This document shows positions 44,971-53,742 of a stretch of DNA of 64,000 bases, in pieces; position 1 is the first letter of the stretch, and every line of letters begins with the position of its first letter. The position numbers and the translations under genes are program-made. Source of the DNA: Chloroflexota bacterium (GTDB taxonomy: Bacteria; Chloroflexota; UBA11872; VXNJ01); assembly GCA_026707405.1 (NCBI GenBank), contig JAPOWW010000007.1, forward strand, positions 147,749-211,748. The letters run 5' to 3'. The notes beneath the pieces were generated by a model. That model ran no database searches and had not been told where the DNA came from. It was given only the letters and a program-made list of their open reading frames with translations.

Positions 44971-46073
44971 CGAAGCCGGTTCGCAAGCCAAAGAGCTTGT
45001 GGAGTCCATTTCAGACATAAGGGGGCGCCTTTGACCACGCTGGTAAACGCGAGGAGATAAAGCGCCTGGAGGCCAGGACCTCCGCCGAAGGATTCTGGAA
45101 CGACGCCAAGTCCGCGCAGGCACAAATGAGGGTTCTGCACCGCGTCGTCGATGAGATGGATCGCTGGAATGCGCTCGAAGCGGAAGCCGTCGACCTGGCT
45201 GAACTTGCCGATTCGCTCGGCGATGACGAAGACGATCTGCTCGAAGAGGTCGAATCACACCTTGCTTCACTAAGGTCCGAACTCGAAAACCGCCGCTTTG
45301 AGCTAATGTTGGGAGGCGACTATGACGCCTCGGACGCCATTATCGCAATCCACTCAGGCGCTGGAGGCACGGAGTCCCAGGACTGGACGGAAATGCTCCT
45401 GCGGATGTACCAGCGTTGGGGCGAGTCGCACGGCTACGCTGTCGAACTGCTCGACGTGTCGCCCGGTGAAGAGGCCGGAATCAAGAGCGCTACAGTTCGG
45501 TTTACGGGCCGTCACGCCTACGGTTACCTGCGCTCCGAGGCAGGTGTGCATCGCCTGGTTCGAATCTCTCCATTCGACGCCGGCAACCGCCGTCACACGT
45601 CTTTCGCCAAGGTCGAGGCGCTGCCCGTAATCGAAGACGGCGCTGACGTGGCGCTCGACCCAAGCGAAGTCCGCGTGGATACCTTCCGCTCCAGCGGGCA
45701 CGGAGGTCAGCATGTAAACAAGACTGAGTCCGCGGTTCGGCTCACGCACATACCGACCGGACTGACCGCCGTGTGCCGGAACCAGCGGTCCCAGATTCGC
45801 AATCGAGAGCTTGCCTGGACCGTTCTAACGGCACGCCTCGCCGAGCTAAAGCGCGCCGAGACTGAGGCCCGCACCGCCGAACTGAAGGGTGGAAACATCA
45901 GCGCGGACTTCGGCAATCAGATTAGATCGTACGTGCTCCAGCCGTACCGACAGGTCAAGGACCTGCGAACCGGGTTCGAGACCAGCGATACCAAGGGTGT
46001 GCTCGACGGCGACCTGGACGACCTGATTCACGCCTACTTGGAATCGCGGATGCAAGTTACAGGGACGGCGTAA
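44960..46073 (+). CDS. prfB: Peptide chain release factor 2, with programmed +1 frameshift
   Basis: Translation starts at ATG 44960 (AGAGGTG upstream, overlapping secA by 11 nt), reads 24 codons and meets an in-frame TGA at 45032-45034. A +1 shift at CTT-TGA-C continues as DHAGKREEIKRLEAR..., giving about 370 residues, the normal RF2 length. RF2 terminates at UGA/UAA, so low RF2 promotes the shift and its own synthesis. SPF (tripeptide anticodon, in RISPFDAGNRRHTSF) and GGQ (in GHGGQHVNKTESAVRLTH) are intact. The part starting at 45126 alone would lack the N-terminal helices. No mutation needs to be assumed. Confidence 0.95.
45020..45035 (+). promoter_or_regulatory. prfB +1 frameshift signal
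   Basis: AGGGGG (45020-45025), a 3-base spacer CGC, slippery CTT (45029-45031), stop TGA (45032-45034) and following C. Element order and spacing are identical to the well-studied bacterial RF2 signal AGGGGG-N3-CTT-TGA-C. Confidence 0.95.
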
Positions 46074-46078
46074 CACCT

Positions 46079-47575
46079 TTGTCCATCGGCCGGTTCATCA
46101 CACTAGTGCTTGGCGCGGTGCTGTCCCTTTCGCTCCTGCACAGCGTCGCGTTCGCCGCCGAACCTATACAGCTTGAAGAAGCTGCACAGACTGCCGAGAT
46201 TGAATTCGGCGAGACGATCAACTTCAAGCTCATAACTTCTTGGGACGGCCCCGAACCTGCGCGAGTAACGATACTCTTCGGACTCCCCGACGCGCCGTCG
46301 CGAATATTCGAAAACGTAGCTCCCCAAGTTGGCGGTGGTGAACTGACCGCCGGCCATCTCTGGGAGGTCGCCAGCGCTCTGGTCCCAGGAGCCGAGATCG
46401 AATACCACTGGCGAATCACCGCCGCCGACGGATTGATCTTCGCCACAGTACCTTCTCGCGTGATGTACCAGGACTCCTCGCTACCGTGGAAGCGGATCGG
46501 TGAGGAGGTGGTGGAGATAATGTGGTACGAGGGCGACGACGAGTTCGGCCAGAAGGCGCTCGACGCCGCTACCGGTGCTCTCGCGAGAATCCGAGACAAT
46601 TTCGATGTCGACCTCGTGCGTCCAACGCGGATCGTGCTTTACGCCGACATTGACGTAATGCACAGCGCGCTCGGCGGCGGCACCAGTCCGTGGGCTGCAG
46701 GTCAGGCCATAATCCCGTTCAACACAATTGTCTTGCACGCGCCGGTATCGACACCCGAGCTCGACGTGCTGATTGCGCACGAGCTTGCGCACATCGTTAT
46801 CGGCCAGATAACCGAAAACCCTTTTAGCAGTCCGCCGGCCTGGATTCACGAGGGTATAGCGACGTACATAGAGTCCGCCGGCGATCCTCGGTTCGACTAC
46901 GACGGTATTGTGGAGCAAGCGGTGCGCAACGGGAGCTTGATCTCCTTGCGGGGACTTACTTCAACTTTCCCGGCCTCGAATACGCGCGCAATCCTCGCTT
47001 ATGCCGAAAGCAACTCGCTCATACGCTTCGTCATTGACAAGTACGGCAAGGAGTCTGTCCGGCGGCTGCTCGACGCGTACCGAGAAGGCGTGACGGACGA
47101 CGAAGCCGTGCAACGCACGCTCAATGTCTCCTTCGCCGAGCTAGAAGCGCTTTGGATGGACCATATAGACCCTAGCCGCCAGACCGCCGTCAACCCGGAC
47201 GCCTCGACGCCGCAACCCGCGCAGGTCGCCAATACTCCAACCCCCACGCCGCTGCCTACGCAGACTGCCATCCCGGCGCTCGAGGTCTCACCCACACCGA
47301 CATCGGTTTCCGTGGTATCCAGGACCTCAACACCCGCGAGCCAGGCCGCCGCGCCCACTCCGACGTCGATCGGCGAACGCTCCACAGCCGCTCCCACCCC
47401 CGAGCAAGCCGAGGTGACTCCCACCATTCCGGGGCCTGCTATCGTTTCTACCGACTCCCAGATACCCCCTCCGACCTCCGTTGTGCGCAACGTGGCGATC
47501 GGGTCGGTAGTGGTAATCATTGTTCTGATCGGGTTTGTGGTCCATCAAGTGCTTTCGTCGAGGTCGAGGCGTTGA
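46079..47575 (+). CDS. Membrane-anchored HELAH metallopeptidase (peptidase-MA-like)
   Basis: 498 residues. Sec signal peptide (1-27), an Ig-like beta domain (about 30-130) and a gluzincin-type zinc site. His234 and His238 are in LIAHELAHIV, and the third ligand Glu258 is in WIHEGIATYIES. A long Pro/Thr-rich linker (about 365-465) leads to a C-terminal TM helix (about 470-492) and a short basic cytoplasmic tail (SSRSRR). The catalytic residues are complete, so an active cell-surface protease is likely; substrate unknown. TTG start 5 bp after the prfB stop. It lies just upstream of ftsE. Confidence 0.8.
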   Translation: MSIGRFITLVLGAVLSLSLLHSVAFAAEPIQLEEAAQTAEIEFGETINFKLITSWDGPEPARVTILFGLPDAPSRIFENVAPQVGGGELTAGHLWEVASALVPGAEIEYHWRITAADGLIFATVPSRVMYQDSSLPWKRIGEEVVEIMWYEGDDEFGQKALDAATGALARIRDNFDVDLVRPTRIVLYADIDVMHSALGGGTSPWAAGQAIIPFNTIVLHAPVSTPELDVLIAHELAHIVIGQITENPFSSPPAWIHEGIATYIESAGDPRFDYDGIVEQAVRNGSLISLRGLTSTFPASNTRAILAYAESNSLIRFVIDKYGKESVRRLLDAYREGVTDDEAVQRTLNVSFAELEALWMDHIDPSRQTAVNPDASTPQPAQVANTPTPTPLPTQTAIPALEVSPTPTSVSVVSRTSTPASQAAAPTPTSIGERSTAAPTPEQAEVTPTIPGPAIVSTDSQIPPPTSVVRNVAIGSVVVIIVLIGFVVHQVLSSRSRR

Positions 47576-47632
47576 AGTTGTCCCCTCCTTTGCACACGTC
47601 GCTGATAACATCTAAGCTGATTTCAGGCCTGA

Positions 47633-47661
47633 TCCCGGGATTGGGAGGCGAAGTCCCGGGA
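47633..47661. repeat. Paired TCCCGGGA repeats upstream of ftsE
   Basis: The self-complementary octamer TCCCGGGA occurs at 47633-47640 and again at 47654-47661, 13 bp apart, so the pair can form a stable hairpin. It follows the metallopeptidase gene by 57 bp with no T-tract. Transcript 3'-end structure or an operator upstream of ftsE are the options. Confidence 0.4.
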
Positions 47662-47756
47662 CTCCGGCTGAGTTGGCAGCAATAGATGAGTTCACAACTT
47701 GACTTCGCCCGACAGACTGCTCCCAAGACGCTCGAAACGGTTGAGTCAACCCCCTG

Positions 47757-48443
47757 ATGTCCATGATCGTTCTTCACGACGTGGTCAAGATGTATAGCAC
47801 CGGGGCGATTGCCCTCGACCACGTCAATATCTATATCCCTCAGCGGGATTTTGTCTTTCTGGTCGGCCCCAGCGGTGCCGGAAAGTCCACGCTGCTGCGA
47901 TTGCTTACTAAAGATCAGGAGCCGTCTAGCGGCACGATCTACGTGGACGGCATCAACATAACTAGGCTAAAGCGGAACGAAATACCATCTCTAAGACGGA
48001 GAATCGGGGTCATCTTTCAGGACTTCAAATTGCTTCCGAATCTAAGCGTTGCGCAGAATGTGGCATTTGCGTTGAAAGTTACGGGCGAGGACGATAAGCG
48101 AGGCAGGGAGTTCGTCACGCAGACTCTCGACACTGTGGGTCTGGCGAATCGCGCCGATCATTACCCGTTTCAACTTTCCGGCGGCGAGCAGCAACGGGTG
48201 GCCATCGCCCGGTGCCTCGTGACCAGGGCGCCTATCGTCATCGCCGATGAACCCACTGGCAACCTCGACCGCGAGACAGGATGGGAAACGATCAAGCTAT
48301 TGGCAAAAGTCAATGCCCAAGGTGCAACCGTCGTCGTTGCAACTCACAATCAGGAACTGGTCAACCGGATGCAGCGGCACGTGATCGCGCTGGAGGACGG
48401 GCGCGTGGTCCACGACGAAATGGTCAGCGGCTACCATGCATAG
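47757..48443 (+). CDS. ftsE: Cell division ATP-binding protein FtsE
   Basis: 228 residues. Partner of FtsX; ATP hydrolysis drives activation of cell-wall hydrolases at the septum. Walker [15 protein letters not shown]-loop [17 protein letters not shown], signature [13 protein letters not shown], Walker [12 protein letters not shown] and H-loop ATHNQE are all canonical. [21 protein letters not shown] is typical of FtsE. ATG at 47757, or the ATG two codons on. It overlaps ftsX by 8 nt. Confidence 0.93.
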   Translation: MSMIVLHDVVKMYSTGAIALDHVNIYIPQRDFVFLVGPSGAGKSTLLRLLTKDQEPSSGTIYVDGINITRLKRNEIPSLRRRIGVIFQDFKLLPNLSVAQNVAFALKVTGEDDKRGREFVTQTLDTVGLANRADHYPFQLSGGEQQRVAIARCLVTRAPIVIADEPTGNLDRETGWETIKLLAKVNAQGATVVVATHNQELVNRMQRHVIALEDGRVVHDEMVSGYHA

Positions 48444-49326
48444 GATCCGGACCTTGCGCTACATATTCGGAGCCGCGTTCTCGGCGTTATGGCGCAACCG
48501 CCTCACCAGCTTCACCGCGATCATAACCACCGCCGTAATGCTCGTCGTTTCCGTCGCTTTCCTGGCCGTTGACGATACGTTGGGCCAAATGATCGATACC
48601 CTTGGACGGCGGACCAACCTGGTCGCCTACCTGGTCGACGACGCCAAACCGAGCGAGGTAACCGCACTCATAGGCAGCATCCGCGCACGGCCGGGCGTGG
48701 ACCAGGTGAATTTCATATCCCGGGCTGAGGCGGCCAGTTCGTTCCGCGAGACGTTGACCGATCTCGCCGAGGTCCTCGATGTAATCGAAACCAACCCGTT
48801 CCCTGCCAGTATCGAGATCAGAATGCTCGATCCGGCGGGCGCGCTTGAAATAGCCGAGGAGCTCCGCCTCAACACAGCAGTCGTTGAGCAGGTGCTGGTC
48901 CGCGCCGACGTCGTCGGCAAGCTGCTGCGCATTTCACGCATGGCACGCATAGGCGGCACAATAATCCTGTTTGCGCTCGGCGCGGTCACCCTGTTCGTCA
49001 TATTCAACACCATCCGCCTGGCCGTCTATTCGCGGCGCGAGGAAATCGAGATCATGAAATTGATCGGCGCCACCGATTGGTTCGTGCGCGGTCCGTTCGT
49101 CATCGAAGGAGCGTTTATCGGTCTTGTGGGTGCCGGAATCGCTGCGGCCGTCTTCGTGGTCGGCTATTCGAACTTTGGACCTGTGCTCAACTCGCTCGTT
49201 GCATTTCTGCCAATCCAGACCGAGACGGATTTCATGGCAAGACTCACGGTCTTCACAGTGCTGGTGGGCGTGGTTGTTGGAAGCGCGGGGGCTTTCTTCT
49301 CTGTCATGCGGTATCTGAGGATTTAA
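48436..49326 (+). CDS. ftsX: Cell division protein FtsX
   Basis: 296 residues. TM1 (about 18-40), an extracytoplasmic domain of 130 residues or so (NLVAYLVDDAKPSEV, SIRARPGVDQVNFISRAEA, NPFPASIEIRM), then three TM helices (about 173-197, 218-243, 265-289). This is the FtsX layout. The outside loop contacts the hydrolase activator (EnvC-like or a NlpC/P60 protein). The cytoplasmic EEIEIMKLIGATDWFVRGPF segment between TM2 and TM3 is the family's FtsE-contact region. Overlaps ftsE by 8 nt and is followed by a second ftsE-like gene 17 bp later. Confidence 0.93.
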   Translation: MHRIRTLRYIFGAAFSALWRNRLTSFTAIITTAVMLVVSVAFLAVDDTLGQMIDTLGRRTNLVAYLVDDAKPSEVTALIGSIRARPGVDQVNFISRAEAASSFRETLTDLAEVLDVIETNPFPASIEIRMLDPAGALEIAEELRLNTAVVEQVLVRADVVGKLLRISRMARIGGTIILFALGAVTLFVIFNTIRLAVYSRREEIEIMKLIGATDWFVRGPFVIEGAFIGLVGAGIAAAVFVVGYSNFGPVLNSLVAFLPIQTETDFMARLTVFTVLVGVVVGSAGAFFSVMRYLRI

Positions 49327-49343
49327 GCCGGAACTTCCGTGCC

Positions 49344-50024
49344 ATGATCGTCTTTCAAGATGTTTGCAAACAATACAGGGACGACGAATGGGCGCTGCAC
49401 AACGTGACGTTGACGATTCCTCGCAACGAATTCGTCTTTCTCGTCGGGCCCAACGGCGCCGGCAAGTCGACCCTGCTCCGGCTCGTAACCACCGAGGAAA
49501 GACCGACCAAGGGGATCATTCTGGTAGGCGGCATAGACATTTCACACCCCAAGAACGGGACGCTTCCAAAGTATCGCCGGTCGATTGGCATTGTCTTTCA
49601 GGACACGAGACTGTTCGGAAATCAGACTGTTTTCGACAACGTAGCGTTGCCGCTCAAGATCGCCGGGGAGTCCGGACGCGTCATCCGTGAACGATCGCTG
49701 GAATGCCTCGAAACTGCGGGAGTCCGGAATCTCGCCTATCGCAAGGCAGGCGAGCTGTCGGGCGGCGAGTTGCGCCGCGTGGCCATTGCCCGGGCAATCG
49801 TTTCAGAGCCGAATATCCTCCTGGCCGACGAGCCCACCGATAGTCTCAGTCCTAGCGCCGCGACCGACGTCATGGACCTCCTGATGGAAATAAGCCGTAA
49901 CGGAGTCACGACAATTGTCGCCACGCATCACCGCGAAGTTGTGGACAGGCTTCGACGGCGGGTAATTCGGCTCGACCGGGGCCGGATAACAAATGACCTT
50001 CCGGCGGCCGGTTTCGATGACTAG
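49344..50024 (+). CDS. Second FtsE-type ATPase
   Basis: 226 residues from ATG 49344. Paralogue of the FtsE encoded upstream: MIVFQDVCKQY, Walker [31 protein letters not shown], signature LSGGELRRVAIARAI, Walker B ILLADEPT and H-loop ATHHRE are intact. The D-loop reads DSLSP rather than GNLD, and signature and Q-loop flanks differ. Both ATPases flank one ftsX, so the transporter might be an asymmetric FtsE-FtsE'-FtsX2 heterocomplex with one weaker site. A longer frame starting inside ftsX is an artefact. The next gene starts 8 nt before its stop. Confidence 0.88.
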   Translation: MIVFQDVCKQYRDDEWALHNVTLTIPRNEFVFLVGPNGAGKSTLLRLVTTEERPTKGIILVGGIDISHPKNGTLPKYRRSIGIVFQDTRLFGNQTVFDNVALPLKIAGESGRVIRERSLECLETAGVRNLAYRKAGELSGGELRRVAIARAIVSEPNILLADEPTDSLSPSAATDVMDLLMEISRNGVTTIVATHHREVVDRLRRRVIRLDRGRITNDLPAAGFDD

Positions 50025-51276
50025 CCTTTCCCGCAGGCGATTGATTCGGGCTTCGGTCGGTCTGGCGGCTGTTGGCGTGTCTTTGGCCGGTGGCGGGCTC
50101 AACGTCTCGGCGACCGAATTCGACGAGCAGATCGAGCAGCGCAAGGTCGAGCTTGAGGATCTCACCGAGCGCCGCAAGCAGACAGAGGCGTTTCTCAGCG
50201 CCACGCGCGCGCGCCGTTCGTCGCTGCAATCGCGTCTCCGGGTCATCGAGGAGGCTCGCTATAACGAGGTGGCCAAGCTTCAGGAGCTTCAAAGACAGCT
50301 CGAAACTCGCGAACTCGACGTCTATGAGAACACCCGCCAGATTCAGGCATTGACCTCCGACTTCGAAACCGAAAAGCAGGTTATTGCCGGAAGGCTTCGC
50401 GCCTTGTACAAGGCAAATAGAGGCATCAGCGGGCTTGAGCTTGTGCTCTCCTCCGGCTCGTTCACCGAAGCTCTCGACCGGATCGCAAGTCTTCAGCTCG
50501 TCGTGCGGCAAGATATAGCCGGAATTCGCGAGATTGAGGAGAAGAACTCGGAGATCCTCATCAGGACCCGCCTGATCGAAGACCAACGCCGGGAGATCCA
50601 TAGACTTCAGGAGCAGCGCGAATCGGTCAAGGCAGAGATCGAAGCGCGCTCGCGGGAGCAAAACGAGTTGATCGCCAGGGTCGAGGCCGAAGCGGGCGCG
50701 CTTGAGGCTGACGTCCAGGCGTTCGAGGACGAGCAAGAGGCTATCTCGTCCAAAATCGCCGACCTCCGCTACCAAAAGCGCCTCGAGCTGGAACGACTCG
50801 AGCGTCAGCGCCTGCTCGAAGAGGCGCGCAAACGCGCCGAAGCGGCCCGCGCGGAAGCGGCGGCGACCGGTGGTCGTGGGTACATCTGGCCGCTGATCGG
50901 CATAATCACCGCAGGATACGGTGGGTGTACCTTCGGTCAGTGCCCCCACCTTGGCATCGACATAGCCGCCCCTCTGGCCAGTCCCATAGTAGCCGCCGAC
51001 GATGGCGTAGTGCTGCACTCCGGTTACGCGTTCGCGGGTGACCGGCGCGCGTCTTACGGCATGTTGGTGATCCTCGCCCACAGCGACACCGAAGAAACCC
51101 TGTATGCCCACCTCGCCGACATCACGCTGCCCCCTCCGGTCACTCCCGGCCAACTCGTCTCCCGCGGACAGATCATCGGGTACGTGGGTCTTTCCGGCTG
51201 GACTTCAGGGCCGCATCTCCACTTCGAGTACCGCGTCAACCGACGGCAACTCGACCCGCTCAACGTCTTGAGGTAG
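50017..51276 (+). CDS. Coiled-coil M23 peptidase (EnvC-like)
   Basis: 419 residues from ATG 50017, overlapping the second ftsE by 8 nt. The N terminus MTSLSRRRLIRASVG with a Gly/Ala-rich hydrophobic core looks like a twin-arginine signal. Residues 33-280 are an extended coiled coil with a break near 130-165, as in EnvC. The C-terminal LytM domain has the zinc site HLGIDIAAP, and GPHLHFEY with H-x-H. Unlike E. coli EnvC, whose LytM domain is inactive, the zinc residues here are present, so it may cut peptide cross-links itself. Probably the FtsX-dependent hydrolase of this cluster. Confidence 0.88.
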   Translation: MTSLSRRRLIRASVGLAAVGVSLAGGGLNVSATEFDEQIEQRKVELEDLTERRKQTEAFLSATRARRSSLQSRLRVIEEARYNEVAKLQELQRQLETRELDVYENTRQIQALTSDFETEKQVIAGRLRALYKANRGISGLELVLSSGSFTEALDRIASLQLVVRQDIAGIREIEEKNSEILIRTRLIEDQRREIHRLQEQRESVKAEIEARSREQNELIARVEAEAGALEADVQAFEDEQEAISSKIADLRYQKRLELERLERQRLLEEARKRAEAARAEAAATGGRGYIWPLIGIITAGYGGCTFGQCPHLGIDIAAPLASPIVAADDGVVLHSGYAFAGDRRASYGMLVILAHSDTEETLYAHLADITLPPPVTPGQLVSRGQIIGYVGLSGWTSGPHLHFEYRVNRRQLDPLNVLR

Positions 51277-51404
51277 CTGCAGCGGCCGCTTGCGAAGGTC
51301 TCGGACTCCGGCGCTTGTGATAGTTTGAGACCGAATCTTGGTTGCGCGCCCGGCGTCGCAGCCCCCGAAAGAATCGCGAATCTCCAAACCTAGGAATCCT
51401 TCCA

Positions 51405-52649
51405 ATGAGAAAAAGCACTCTTGTCTTGATTGCCGCGGTCGGTCTGGTGGCGGTCATCAGCGCGTTTTCCGTGGGCGTACTCTCCGGACTCGCGGTCGCC
51501 GATCCCAAGGTCGACGTCTTTGCGGCGATCACGCCCCAACCCGAGCTGCAACGAGATATCGAAGGTAGGTTCGACATTTTCTGGGAAGCTTGGGAGCAGC
51601 TTCAGAACAACTATTACAAGGGACCGCTAGACCCCCGTGATCTTGTCGAGGGCGCCACCCGCGGCATGGTGCGCGCCAGCGGCGACGACTACACCGAATG
51701 GGTCGACGCAACGGGCGCCAGGATGAGCCGTGAGCGGCTCGAAGGGGAATTCGAGGGCATCGGCGCCAACGTGGACCTGAACGACGACGGCGTAATCAGG
51801 ATCGTTCGCCCCCTCCCCGAATCCCCGGCGGAGGAGGCCGGCTTGCAGCGCAATGACCTCGTTATTGCCGTGGACGGCGTCCCGACCAAGGGAAAGTCGC
51901 TGGAAGCAGTAGTCCGAACGGTGCGCGGACCTGCGGGCACGACCGTGGTTTTGACTATTCAGCGTGAAAACGAAACCCGGACGCGGGACGTCACCGTTAC
52001 CCGCCGGAAGATTGAAGTTCCCTCCGTTATCGCGAAGACTGTTGATGAGTTTGGTTACGTGCGACTCACGAACTTTGGCGTCAAGACAACCGACGAGTTC
52101 CGCGAATCCCTTCACAACTTCACCTCTCAAGGAGCCGAGGGCCTGATTCTCGACCTTCGCAACAACCCCGGAGGTCTCCTCGTTACGGCCGTGGACGTTG
52201 CTAGCGAGTTCTTTCCGCAAGGAACACTGATCGCCACGCAAAGGTCGAGAACCGAGGGTGACATCGCGTTCAACTCTTCTGGCGGTGGGAGTGTGGTCGA
52301 CCTTCCGCTCGTCGTTCTGATCAACAACGGTAGCGCCAGCGCTTCCGAAATCGTCGCGGGCGCGATCAAAGACCATGGACGCGGTCAACTGCTCGGCCAG
52401 ACGACGTTTGGAAAGGGATCGGTCCAGGTTCCGTTCGATCTAAGCGACAAGTCGGTCGTGCGAGTCACGGTCGCAATATGGGAGACGCCCGGCGGTGCTC
52501 ACCTCGCCGGAGAGGGAATCGAACCCGATTTCGAGATCGAGGTCGAACCGGACTACGAACTCGGACAAGAAGGCGATCCTTACATCGACGCCGCCAAGCG
52601 CGTGCTTCGCGGTCAGGACTGCTGCGAGGGCCTGGAGCTGGCGGCCTAG
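51405..52649 (+). CDS. S41 family C-terminal processing peptidase (CtpA-like)
   Basis: 414 residues from ATG 51405 (TAGGAA upstream). N-terminal TM/signal anchor (4-30), PDZ domain (about 117-200: EFEGIGANVD, GLQRNDLVIAVDG), and the catalytic core with NNGSASASEIVAGAI (catalytic Ser in the SAS run near 312) and Lys337 in TFGKGSVQ forming the Ser-Lys dyad. It cleaves C termini of envelope proteins; in E. coli and others such proteases control peptidoglycan hydrolases. Placement right after the M23 protein fits. Its end overlaps the convergent deaminase gene by 4 bp. Confidence 0.93.
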   Translation: MRKSTLVLIAAVGLVAVISAFSVGVLSGLAVADPKVDVFAAITPQPELQRDIEGRFDIFWEAWEQLQNNYYKGPLDPRDLVEGATRGMVRASGDDYTEWVDATGARMSRERLEGEFEGIGANVDLNDDGVIRIVRPLPESPAEEAGLQRNDLVIAVDGVPTKGKSLEAVVRTVRGPAGTTVVLTIQRENETRTRDVTVTRRKIEVPSVIAKTVDEFGYVRLTNFGVKTTDEFRESLHNFTSQGAEGLILDLRNNPGGLLVTAVDVASEFFPQGTLIATQRSRTEGDIAFNSSGGGSVVDLPLVVLINNGSASASEIVAGAIKDHGRGQLLGQTTFGKGSVQVPFDLSDKSVVRVTVAIWETPGGAHLAGEGIEPDFEIEVEPDYELGQEGDPYIDAAKRVLRGQDCCEGLELAA

Positions 52650-53179
52650 CTTCCCGAATCCTGCCCGGGCGCAAACTGCCTCATCCTGAGCCCCGCTTCC
52701 TGAATCAGTAATGAATAGACTGTTTCCAGATGCGGCTCATATCCAAGATCCTCGGCGTACACAGCTTCGGTAACTCCCGCCTGAATCATCTCCTTGGCGC
52801 ATCCGAAACACGGCTTATGGGTCGTATAGATGACGGCTCCCTCGGTCGATGTCCCGTGACGCGCCGCTAACGCGATGGCATTCTGCTCCGCGTGCACGCA
52901 GATACATGTGTCGTAGCCCTGTCCCGGCGGCGCGTCCGAGGCGCATCGCAGGCAGCCGCCGGCGTCGCAGTTCCGTACGCCGAACGGCGTGCCGTTGTAG
53001 CCGGTGCTGATGATCGTCCGGTTCTTGACCGCTATCGCTCCGACCTTCCGACGCCGACAGTTGCTGCGTTTAGCAACCTCGCCCGCCAAAGTCATGAAAT
53101 ACGCGTCCCAACCGGGTCGGGGAGCGTCACTGCGTGCGCTGGACGATCCTGAAGGTTGGTCGGTTTCGGTCGCTGACAT
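52646..53179 (-). CDS. dCMP deaminase family protein
   Basis: 177 residues from ATG 53179 (GGAGAACCC upstream). Zinc-dependent deaminase producing dUMP for thymidylate synthesis. VHAEQNAIALAAR holds the zinc His and the proton-shuttling Glu, and THKPCFGCAKEMIQAG the two zinc Cys. NGTPFGVRNCDAGGCLRC is the second metal-type motif common in ComEB/dCMP deaminases. WDAYFMTLAGEVAKRSNCRRRKVGA is the family N terminus. It is alone on this strand. A frame start at 53224 adds 15 residues and is less likely. Confidence 0.92.
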   Translation of the reverse strand: MSATETDQPSGSSSARSDAPRPGWDAYFMTLAGEVAKRSNCRRRKVGAIAVKNRTIISTGYNGTPFGVRNCDAGGCLRCASDAPPGQGYDTCICVHAEQNAIALAARHGTSTEGAVIYTTHKPCFGCAKEMIQAGVTEAVYAEDLGYEPHLETVYSLLIQEAGLRMRQFAPGQDSGS

Positions 53180-53313
53180 GGGTTCTCCGAATCCAGGAAT
53201 TCGACACGTCGCATTTTCACACACAACGCATGTTTCTCCCCGCCGTTATGATCTAATGCCAAGGTTTCGGGGTGACCGGCGGACAGCCCCTCATCAAGAA
53301 TCGAAAAACGACA

Positions 53314-53649
53314 ATGCGCGAATTCACAGAGCCCGACGTGTCCGAAGCCCGCGAGGTCCTCATTCCCGAGGTTGACCGGATCGTGGCTGGGCTTCCCAGA
53401 TGTCAGTTTTCGACGAAGCGGTTCATTGAGGTCCTTATGGAGGACCTGGACGGAGAGGCGGCGTATGAAGCCGCGTTGGAAACTCTGGGAAACGACGAGC
53501 GTCTGGCCAGAATGGCTTTACACGGCCAGGTGATCTCGGTAGCTCTGCGCAACAACTCGGCATTGAAATTCGCGGGGTTCGTTCGCGACAACCCCAGGCA
53601 CACGGACCCATATTCCCATAGCTCCTGGTGGCGCAAGGAAAAAGCCTGA
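53314..53649 (+). CDS. Hypothetical protein, 111 aa
   Basis: Small soluble protein, mostly helical. ATG 53314 is chosen; an in-frame GTG at 53272 is an alternative. Features: RFIEVLMEDLDGEAAYEAALETLGNDE, a strongly acidic amphipathic helix, then RNNSALKFAGFVRDNPRHTDPYSHSSWWRKEKA, a basic Trp-rich tail. No domain recognised. Lies between the divergent deaminase gene and the glycosyltransferase cluster. Codon use is in line with neighbours, so it is probably a real gene. Confidence 0.55.
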   Translation: MREFTEPDVSEAREVLIPEVDRIVAGLPRCQFSTKRFIEVLMEDLDGEAAYEAALETLGNDERLARMALHGQVISVALRNNSALKFAGFVRDNPRHTDPYSHSSWWRKEKA

Positions 53650-53742
53650 AGTCGCTGCGCTCACAAATGCCGCTACTCGTCACCTCGCGGCCCTTGACCG
53701 GCTCAGCGAGACCGCGCGGCTGACCGCCGGCCGCAAGCGTTT

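Noticed and set aside
45126-46073. prfB as a broken or truncated gene beginning at 45126
   Set aside because: The upstream frame plus the AGGGGG-N3-CTT-TGA-C element restores a normal-length RF2, so this is programmed recoding and not a mutation.
49906-51153. A 415-codon minus-strand frame opposite the EnvC-like gene
   Set aside because: It is antisense to a coiled-coil gene with clear motifs; such genes with G/C third positions often produce long mirror frames.
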